This document shows positions 23,993 to 30,004 of a stretch of 30,004 nt of DNA, piece by piece. The stretch covers positions 1-30,004 of the forward strand of contig JBDSZL010000043.1 in assembly GCA_039925145.1 (NCBI GenBank), given 5' to 3'. The DNA comes from JBDSZL01 sp039925145. Its GTDB lineage: Bacteria; Acidobacteriota; Vicinamibacteria; Vicinamibacterales; SCN-69-37. The notes beneath the pieces are model-generated. The model had not been told where the DNA came from and searched no databases. It saw nothing but the letters and a program-made list of their open reading frames with translations. How positions within the stretch are numbered: the first letter of the stretch is position 1; every line of letters starts with the position of its first letter. The position numbers and the translations under genes were made by a program.

Positions 23993-26479
23993 ATGTCTCT
24001 CCTGAACGATCTCCGGTTAGCGGTGCGATCGCTCACCGCCCACAGGACCTTCACGGCTGCGGTCATCATGACGCTCGCCCTCAGCATCGGCGCCAACACA
24101 TCGGTCTTCGCCGTCGTCAACGCGGTACTCCTTCGTACCTTGCCCGTCAACGTGCCCGACGAGCTCGTGATGTTCTATTGGCTCCGCCTGGCGGACCCGA
24201 CGGTCGATGGTTATTCCGGCTACGGCCGGCCGGGACCAAATGGTGCCGGCGTGCGAACGTCTTTTTCCATTTTGACGCTGGAGCGTTTCCGCGATCAGAG
24301 CAGTACGCTGGCGCAGGTATTCGCGATTGCGCCGCTGCGCGAGGCTGGTCTCAGCGCCGACGGTCAGACTGACGCGGTCACCGCGGATCTCGTAAGCGGC
24401 AGCTACTTCGCGGGACTCGGCGTGCAGGCGGGTCGCGGCCGGGTGCTCACGGGCGCGGACGATCGGATCGAAGCAGAGCCGGTCGCGGTCATCAGCCATC
24501 GCTACTGGCAGCGTCGCTTCGACGGCGATCCCGCGATTCTGGGTAAGGCCATTCAAGTCAATCGCGTGCCGGTCACGATCGTTGGTGTCACACCTGAAGG
24601 CTTCGAGGGCGTCAGGATGACACAAACCACGGACGTCACGATGCCGATGGCGATGGCATCGCGTCTCGAAAGCGGCACGACCCGCCCCGTGTCGATGTGG
24701 TGGGTGCAGATCATGGCCCGTTTGAAGCCTGGCGTGCGGCGCGAGCAGGCACTGGCCGACGTCGAGCGTCTCTTTGACCAGAGCGCTCGCGAAAGCTGGG
24801 CCGCCCGTCCGACATCTTCGACCAAGCCGGGCACGTCGGAGCCGCGCCTGGGGATCATGTCCGGTAGTCAGGGCACCGAAGCGTCGAGGCGCGACGCGAT
24901 GCCCGTGCTGACGGCCATGGCCGGCGTGACCATCGGGGTGCTCTTGATCGCGTGCGTCAACATCGCGAATCTGATGCTGGTGCGGACCCTGGACCGCCGC
25001 CAAGAGATCGCGCTTCGTGTCTCGTTGGGTGCGAGCCGCGGCCGTGTCCTGAGGCATCTGCTGACCGAGAGCGTGGTCCTCGCGCTGGCGGGTGCTGCGC
25101 TCGGAATCGTGTTCGCGTTCTGGGGTCGGAACTTTCTCGCCTGGCTTCCGGCAACGTCGAGCGCGATTGTCGATGCAAAGATCGATTGGCGAGCGATCGC
25201 GTTTGCGACGAGCCTGGGCGGCGTGACCGCCATCCTCTGTGGCTTGGCACCGGCCCTCCGCGCAACCCGCATGGATCTCATCTTGTCGATGAAAGCAGTC
25301 GCGCTGCCGCGCCGAGGCGTCGTCCGCCGCTTACTGGTCGCCGCGCAAGTGACATTGTCGCTGGTGATGCTCGCGGCGGCAGCGGCGTTTCTCCAGACCC
25401 TCTACAATTTGGCCCGCGTCGATGTCGGCTTCGTTACGGACAACCTGCTACTCGCCCGCATTAGTTCAGCCGGGCCGGCTGCCGACTCACGGCTAACGTT
25501 TCAGCTCTACGACGAGGTGCTGGACAAGGTGCGGCAAGTCCCGGGTGTGCGTGGCGCAACGATGTCCGCCGTGCCGCCCCTCGCGCAGGCGGAGTGGAGC
25601 GCCATGGTCAGCGCGGATCCCGCCACGCCTGGAACCGACGTCTACATCCAGGTCGTCGCCCCCGATTTCTTTCAGACCATGGAGATTCCGATGGAGCGCG
25701 GCCGCGACCTCTCGCCCTCGGATCGGGAAGGGGCGCCACGCGTGGCCGTGGTGAACGAAGCCATGGCGCGCACTGTGTTTGGCAGCACCGATCCGATTGG
25801 ACGTGAGTTCCAGATGCTGGGCGACGCGGACCGTGGCGTGGGGGTGCACGTTGTCGGCGTGGTGCGAAATGCCGCCTACGCCAGGCTGCAGGAGGCGGCG
25901 CCGCCGACGCTTTACATGCCGCATCGCCAACTCAGCCCGGCGCCTATGACGCTGGAGATCAGAACGGCGGCGGATCCGATGACCCTCGTTCCAGCAATTC
26001 GGCAAGCGATTACACGGGTCGATCGTTCGATCGTGGTCAGCGCGGTGAAGTCGCAGGCGGAACAGATTCAGCAGACCATTGCACGACCCCGCGCGTTCGC
26101 GGCGGTGACCGGCGCGTGCAGTATCGTGGGTCTCGCGCTCGCGTGTCTGGGCCTTTACGGGATCGTCTCGTTCGACGTCACGAGGCGTACCCGCGAGATC
26201 GGGATCCGCATGGCGCTCGGTGCACGCCAATCAGAAGTGATTCGCTTCATGCTGCGCGATTTGGCTCTCGTCGTGCTGATCGGCGTGGCCCTCGGCGCCG
26301 TGTTGTCAATCGCCGTGACCAGCGCAGCGCGTGGGATGTTTTTCGGGGTCGCTGCTGGCAGCCCGTTGGCAACCGTCGTGGGCGTCGTCGTTCTCACACT
26401 CGCTGCGGGTGTCGCCGGGTACTTGCCCGCGCGCCGGGCTGCGAGCATCGATCCGACGCGTGCCCTTCGAGACCAGTAG
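23993..26479 (+). CDS. MacB/FtsX-type ABC permease without ATPase (acidobacterial duplicated permease type)
   Basis: ATG 23993 gives 828 aa; the 1021-aa frame from 23414 is an artefact. A first helix (TAAVIMTLALSIGANTSVFA, about 21-40) is followed by a large periplasmic MacB-like domain (about 50-300). A first FtsX bundle spans about 305-420 (VLLIACVNIANLMLVRT, RQEIALRVSLGASRGRVLRH). A second periplasmic domain follows, and a second FtsX bundle sits at about 700-828 (TREIGIRMALGARQSEVIRF). No ABC ATPase is encoded in the window. The doubled layout matches the ADOP family common in Acidobacteriota. Substrate is unknown; envelope stress or efflux is a fair guess from MacB relatives. Confidence 0.9.
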   Translation: MSLLNDLRLAVRSLTAHRTFTAAVIMTLALSIGANTSVFAVVNAVLLRTLPVNVPDELVMFYWLRLADPTVDGYSGYGRPGPNGAGVRTSFSILTLERFRDQSSTLAQVFAIAPLREAGLSADGQTDAVTADLVSGSYFAGLGVQAGRGRVLTGADDRIEAEPVAVISHRYWQRRFDGDPAILGKAIQVNRVPVTIVGVTPEGFEGVRMTQTTDVTMPMAMASRLESGTTRPVSMWWVQIMARLKPGVRREQALADVERLFDQSARESWAARPTSSTKPGTSEPRLGIMSGSQGTEASRRDAMPVLTAMAGVTIGVLLIACVNIANLMLVRTLDRRQEIALRVSLGASRGRVLRHLLTESVVLALAGAALGIVFAFWGRNFLAWLPATSSAIVDAKIDWRAIAFATSLGGVTAILCGLAPALRATRMDLILSMKAVALPRRGVVRRLLVAAQVTLSLVMLAAAAAFLQTLYNLARVDVGFVTDNLLLARISSAGPAADSRLTFQLYDEVLDKVRQVPGVRGATMSAVPPLAQAEWSAMVSADPATPGTDVYIQVVAPDFFQTMEIPMERGRDLSPSDREGAPRVAVVNEAMARTVFGSTDPIGREFQMLGDADRGVGVHVVGVVRNAAYARLQEAAPPTLYMPHRQLSPAPMTLEIRTAADPMTLVPAIRQAITRVDRSIVVSAVKSQAEQIQQTIARPRAFAAVTGACSIVGLALACLGLYGIVSFDVTRRTREIGIRMALGARQSEVIRFMLRDLALVVLIGVALGAVLSIAVTSAARGMFFGVAAGSPLATVVGVVVLTLAAGVAGYLPARRAASIDPTRALRDQ

Positions 26480-26518
26480 CGGTCTCAGCTGTAAGCGAGG
26501 CGTAGTTTACGGAAGAGA

Positions 26519-26550
26519 TTGGCTGGGTGTGTGGGACGGAATTCGCAACT
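26519..26550 (+). repeat. Direct repeat, copy 2 (32 bp)
   Basis: Exact match to 22326-22357, preceded by GAGA in both places. It starts 40 bp after the permease stop. In the plus frame it encodes WLGVWDGIRN and continues to a TGA 20 bp further on, like copy 1. The palindromic element C follows 91 bp later. Confidence 0.75.
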
Positions 26551-26641
26551 GGCTGCTGCTCGCTGCGTGACTCCCGAGGCTGCCAACCCGACGTCCAAGA
26601 AGCACTTGGCGGGACAGCACAACGGTCTCGACGTTCTGGTC

Positions 26642-26670
26642 GTCCGAAATCCGTATACAAGTTTTCGGAC
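26642..26670. repeat. Palindromic element C (GTATAC core, 29 bp)
   Basis: Arms GTCCGAAA / TTTTCGGAC around CCGTATACAAG. It is one base longer than elements A and B, and the pairing is off-centre by one. It lies between the convergent permease and tannase-like genes, 15 bp beyond the tannase's ancestral stop at 26686. Confidence 0.7.
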
Positions 26671-26685
26671 CGCAAGACTGCCCAA

Positions 26686-28030
26686 CTACGGCAGCTGGCA
26701 GGTGAAACTCCTTGCCTCGTCGAGGCTCCCGGTACCCACGGTACGTTGCCACCTGCGGATAAGGGCATAGGGGTCTGGTCCGCTCGACCTTTCCGTCAGT
26801 CGAGTGCGACGCGATGATTGTTCCTGGAGCGCGGCCGTGTTCGACCCACTGTTCGAGCGCAGCCATCGGGTCGAACACATTCGGCCCTTCCCCGCCGCCG
26901 CAATGCCCCATTCCCGGCGCAAGAAACAGACGAGCCCACTCCCCAATCCGTTCGGATCCAACCACGGCACGCATGCTCTCGTAGTAATCGATTGTGGATT
27001 GGGCGGAGAAGTTCGCGTCGCTCCATCCGTGGTACAGGAGGAGTTTGCCACTCCGCTGCTGGAACCTTCTCAGGTCGGGATCGGTCGCGTTCAACATGCG
27101 GAAGTCGGCGCGGTCAGCGATCGCGACCGCGGTCTCCAACTCGAAAGTCCGCCAATCCCAATTCGGATCCTTGTGGAAGATGTACTTGAAGTAGTCGGTT
27201 CCGAAGCGCTGCGGCGTCGGCCCGCCGATCCTGAGGCCCCATCCGAGTTCGGTCCCCAGAGCCAGACCGGGGAAGATCGTCTCGCCGGTCACCGGATGAA
27301 TCACGGGATTCGTGATCGCCTGTGCCGACTGCACCTGTGCGGCTGTCAGACAATTTGCGGAATCCTCGGCTTTGCATTCGATGGTCTTGAAATCGAAACG
27401 ACAACGCCTAGGATCGTCGATGAGGCCATCCTTCGTTCCGTCGACCGCATCGCACGCATTCACGACGGACTGATGGATCATCGGGTACTTCGATGACGGA
27501 ATCACGTTTCGCGGATCCTTGAGTACGACCTGTCCAACGTGAGCACTCCAGGTGACCAACCGCGTCTGCGAAATCGGCGGCGCGCCCGCGATGATGCCAT
27601 CGTAATCATCTGGAAAACGTTGGGCCTCGATCAGCCCCTGGCGACCACCGGAGGAACATCCGTTCCAGTAGGACAGTTTCGGATTGGCGTCGTAGAAGGC
27701 GCCAATAATCGCTTTGGCCGCGACCGTCATTTCGTGCACGGCTCGATACGCGAAATCCGCCAGCTTCTCGGGATGACCGAGCAGCGTCTCAGCTGTGTCC
27801 CCTGTGTGACCGGTATCGGTGGAGGCGGTCGCGTAACCCCGTTTGACGGCCTCAGCCATCCCACGCTCAAGCCCACCGCTGCCCGCCGTGGACGTGATGA
27901 ATCCCGCCAATCCGCCGTTGCCCACACCCTGGAACTTGCCGTTCCAGTTGGCCAGCGGCATCCACACCTCGATCTTGATATCGGATCCCAGCTGCCGGAA
28001 GGCCCGGTCGTGAATCACAAGCGGGTGCAC
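26686..28030 (-). pseudogene. Tannase/feruloyl-esterase family pseudogene (5' truncated, 3' frameshift)
   Basis: From GTG 28030 the frame encodes the tannase core: IEVWMPLANWNGKFQGVGNG, nucleophile Ser126 in GCSSGG, a Ca-type loop DAVDGTKDGLIDDPRRC, Asp338 in YHGWSD and His376 in MGHC. The paired cysteines next to Ser and His (CS-D-HC) are intact. Two faults are visible. The signal peptide and first roughly 60-100 residues are missing; an in-frame TAA lies only 45 bp upstream and the next gene starts at once. Near 26735-26737 a GGG appears to carry one extra G: the family ending GTGSLDEARSFTCQLP and its TAG (26686-26688) lie in the next frame, while the current frame runs to 26507 through repeat sequence. 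The enzyme would act on plant phenolic esters if intact. Confidence 0.72.
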
Positions 28031-28086
28031 CAGCGCCCGAGTCCCTTGGGACGATAGGCAATATGAGATTATTTAGCGCGTTCTGT

Positions 28087-29031
28087 CTATCTCAACGACT
28101 CACGTTGTCGGCTCGCCCGCTCTAGCGCATCGTCCAGCGAGCCGCGGATGACTAGCATCTTTAGCTCGATTGTCGCGCGCTGTCCCGGTGGGAGCGACGT
28201 CTGCGAGTCGACGTGCTGACACGTCAGCTCAGGGTTACTCCACACGTTGCCCGCTGTGCGGGCGAAGCTCGCGATCACCCATGCCTTATCGCCGGAAACC
28301 GTGGCGATGAAGGGCATATCGACCGCTCGGGATTTGTTGTAGTACGTAATCCCGTCGTCTCGACGCTCGACCCGCTGCGCGGGGACCGGCCATGTGAACG
28401 ACGCGAGGTAGCGAGAAGGGAGCCACTGATCGAGTGGGAGCGTGAGCCGGCGTGGCGTCTCTGACGCCAGCAGGTCAAAGCCGTCGGCGTGATGGACGTA
28501 GGTGCGCTCCAGGCGTACATCGTGGAAGATCGACGTGAGTCGTGGATCCGTGACGACGTCGATCATGTCGTACGCCATCCGAGAGTCGTTTGTGAGCTCG
28601 TAGCGGAAGCGCACGCCGTCGTCCTCCAGCGTGGCTCGCGAGAGTAGATGGACACCATCTCGGAGGTCACGCTCGTATTCGAGCAAGCTACCGGAGCGAC
28701 GCCACAGCGGTTGGTCGCTGCGCTGTCCGGGTTGGAACAGATAGAGCTGCTGGCTAGAGCGCTGCCCTTGTTCGACGACGGTGACGTGTTCGGGGAAGAG
28801 GATCTCGATCGATCGATCTGACGTCGGGTGACCAGGGAGCACAACGCGGAGAACGGGCGACGTATGCTCGGTTGCCACAAGCAGCTGTAATCCAGCGGCG
28901 TTCTGAATGGGCAGATGGAGGTCGGCCGAGCCGACGGTGGTTTGCGCGCGTGTGAGCGAAGGGCCGACCACCCACCAGACGGTCAGAATGGCCCCATAGA
29001 GGCCCGCCGCACGACTACGTCCGAGTTTCAT
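28087..29031 (-). CDS. Secreted protein of unknown function
   Basis: A 314-aa protein with a signal peptide (residues about 1-30, ending TRAQ). It is rich in beta-strand patterns (LQLLVATEHTSPVLRVVLPG, GVRFRYELTNDSRMAYDMID, ATIELKMLVIRG), and in the middle resembles carbohydrate-binding mutarotase-like folds (LEYERDLRDGVHLLSRATLE). I do not recognise a named family. The ATG overlaps the TGA of the upstream gene by 4 nt, so the two are translationally coupled and probably act together outside the cytoplasm. Confidence 0.7.
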   Translation of the reverse strand: MKLGRSRAAGLYGAILTVWWVVGPSLTRAQTTVGSADLHLPIQNAAGLQLLVATEHTSPVLRVVLPGHPTSDRSIEILFPEHVTVVEQGQRSSQQLYLFQPGQRSDQPLWRRSGSLLEYERDLRDGVHLLSRATLEDDGVRFRYELTNDSRMAYDMIDVVTDPRLTSIFHDVRLERTYVHHADGFDLLASETPRRLTLPLDQWLPSRYLASFTWPVPAQRVERRDDGITYYNKSRAVDMPFIATVSGDKAWVIASFARTAGNVWSNPELTCQHVDSQTSLPPGQRATIELKMLVIRGSLDDALERASRQRESLR

Positions 29032-29828
29032 CTTTTCCCTCCTGGTTCCGGACTTCTCGGCTTCACGGTCAGATTCCGGAAGTGAGCGACCGTTCCTGGT
29101 TCAAGCCACAGTCCCACACCGCCGCTCGCGTCTGCGGCCGATTTGACGTCGTTGACCATCAGCGTCGCGTGTTCGTTGCCGTGGACATAGAGCCGTGCCT
29201 GTTTGCCGTCCACCTCGATCCTGATCTGCGTCCATTCTCCAGGAACGAGATCGACATACGATTCGTACTTACCTGGTGTCTCCTTGCGAAGGCGGAACCA
29301 CGGCCAGTGAGGATGCGAGATGTACTGCACTGAATGATTGCGGCGTTCTTGATCCTCAGCACGACCGTTCGTAGGGCGCAAGTAAAACGCGTCGTAGGTC
29401 TGCAGGTCTTCTTGCAGGCGAAAGGCGATGCCGACGAAGCCGCGGGCGCTCTCTCCCGCGGCGGGTTCTGGTGTGCCGGCGAGCTCCACCTCGATTGTGC
29501 CGTTAGAAAACTCCAGTTCCTGAACCAATGCAAGCTGACCGACAAGAAATGGGAGCCCGCGACGAACCCGCCCGCGCTCTTCGGGAGTCATGCTCTTCTC
29601 CCGCTCCTCGGGCGTCAAGCTCTCCAACCTGTTCACTCTTTGTCGAACCTCCTCGGGAAGCGTCAGCCGCAGGCCCTTCTTCCCGTGCAGCGTGGCCGGC
29701 TCTGCCGTCACGTTGTGGAGCTCAAGCCTGTCGGTCGATTCGAGTGGGAAGTGCTGCGCGAGCGTCGGCGCGGCTCCCGGCAAGAGCCACGCGGCGGCGA
29801 TGAGGGCGAGTCGTATGTGCATAGTCAT
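29028..29828 (-). CDS. Secreted ConA-like/LamG-type (DUF1080-like) protein
   Basis: ATG 29828 gives 266 aa with a signal peptide (1-25, ending TLAQ). The frame back to 29924 is excluded because the signal would be internal. After a charged region (LTPEEREKSMTPEERGRVRR, residues about 69-88) comes a jelly-roll pattern: FSNGTIEVELAG, FVGIAFRLQEDLQTYDAFYL, VPGEWTQIRIEVDGKQARLY and GVGLWLEPGTVAHFRNLTVK. This matches the concanavalin-A-like fold seen in DUF1080 and LamG proteins, which bind or hydrolyse glycans. Specific activity is unknown. It is the first gene of a two-gene overlapping unit with the protein above. Confidence 0.75.
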   Translation of the reverse strand: MTMHIRLALIAAAWLLPGAAPTLAQHFPLESTDRLELHNVTAEPATLHGKKGLRLTLPEEVRQRVNRLESLTPEEREKSMTPEERGRVRRGLPFLVGQLALVQELEFSNGTIEVELAGTPEPAAGESARGFVGIAFRLQEDLQTYDAFYLRPTNGRAEDQERRNHSVQYISHPHWPWFRLRKETPGKYESYVDLVPGEWTQIRIEVDGKQARLYVHGNEHATLMVNDVKSAADASGGVGLWLEPGTVAHFRNLTVKPRSPEPGGKR

Positions 29829-29849
29829 GACTAAGCGCCCGTGATGGGC

Positions 29850-30004
29850 GGAACTCAGTATTGCGAATCGCCTCGTCACGCCAGCGGGCGGGTCGCAGCC
29901 GCTCTGGGCGCGCGATGGGCGCACGCTGTTCTACACGGCACTCGACGGCAGGCTGATGAGTGTGGCGACCAATCTGAAAGGGCCCATCAAGATTGCATCG
30001 CCGG
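29850..30004 (+). pseudogene. N-terminally truncated WD40/TolB-like fragment, runs off right edge
   Basis: Plus-strand codons from about 29875 encode TPAGGSQPLWARDGRTLFYT and then ALDGRLMSVATN, typical of the C-terminal repeats of WD40-like/PD40 propellers, often attached to serine/threonine kinases or TolB. An in-frame TGA lies just upstream (about 29840), so no N-terminal part exists here. The frame is still open at 30004. It is probably a remnant; the remainder lies beyond the window. Confidence 0.55.

Noticed and set aside
24017..25057. 346-codon minus frame inside the permease
   Set aside because: Antisense shadow; the plus frame has clear FtsX/MacB segments.
1..30004. CRISPR arrays, rRNA genes, tRNA genes or complete insertion sequences
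   Set aside because: I saw no regularly spaced repeats, no conserved rRNA sequence, no full tRNA fold and no transposase frame in the window.

Overview
The window is GC-rich, and its genes carry strong G/C third-position bias. The gene content suggests an Acidobacteriota genome, probably near subdivision 6 (Vicinamibacteria). The clues are an 828-aa duplicated-type MacB/FtsX permease without an ATPase, a multihaem cytochrome fused to HEAT and TPR repeats, secreted sulfatases, a tannase-type esterase and a TonB receptor next to YfiR-like proteins. This placement is inferred from gene families, not from a marker gene.

Layout. 1-1143 (minus): secreted ice-binding-like (DUF3494) protein with near-identical 93-aa Ig-like repeats, running off the left edge. 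1252-2819 (minus): DoxX-like membrane protein and an envelope protein with glycine-rich membrane segments. 2965-4479 (plus): Tat-type secreted amidase. 4626-5812 (plus): ECF sigma gene broken by an in-frame TAA in region 4, overlapping a membrane protein (possible anti-sigma). 5823-6710 (minus): DUF2231 membrane domain fused to a Rieske domain. 7092-8692 (minus): DUF1569 remnant and a secreted serine beta-lactamase-fold hydrolase. 8842-14675 (minus): TonB-dependent receptor, two tandem YfiR-like periplasmic proteins and a CHASE8-type hybrid histidine kinase. Most junctions in this cluster overlap, so it reads as one envelope signalling operon. 14960-15644 (minus): HigB/HigA-like toxin-antitoxin pair. 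15801-16388 (plus): truncated NHL beta-propeller. 16363-20675 (minus): sulfatase with a non-canonical active-site signature, followed by the multihaem cytochrome. 20798-22180 (plus): divergent canonical sulfatase. 22539-23465 (minus): intact ECF sigma/anti-sigma pair, divergent from a small membrane protein and the permease (23565-26479, plus). 26686-28030 (minus): tannase-family pseudogene. 28087-29828 (minus): two secreted proteins in overlapping frames. 29850-30004 (plus): N-terminally truncated WD40/TolB-like fragment leaving the right edge.

Three themes stand out. First, the receptor-YfiR-YfiR-kinase cluster looks like an outer-membrane-to-cytoplasm signalling module, and the second YfiR copy carries a fossil of the receptor's 3' end, which points to a tandem duplication. 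Second, a 28-29 bp palindrome with a GTATAC core occurs three times between genes. Two of the copies are preceded by the same 32-bp sequence, so there appears to be an undescribed small dispersed element. Third, at least five genes are broken or truncated (sigma factor, DUF1569, NHL propeller, tannase, WD40 fragment), so the region appears to be decaying and rearranging. Some single-base lesions could instead be assembly errors.
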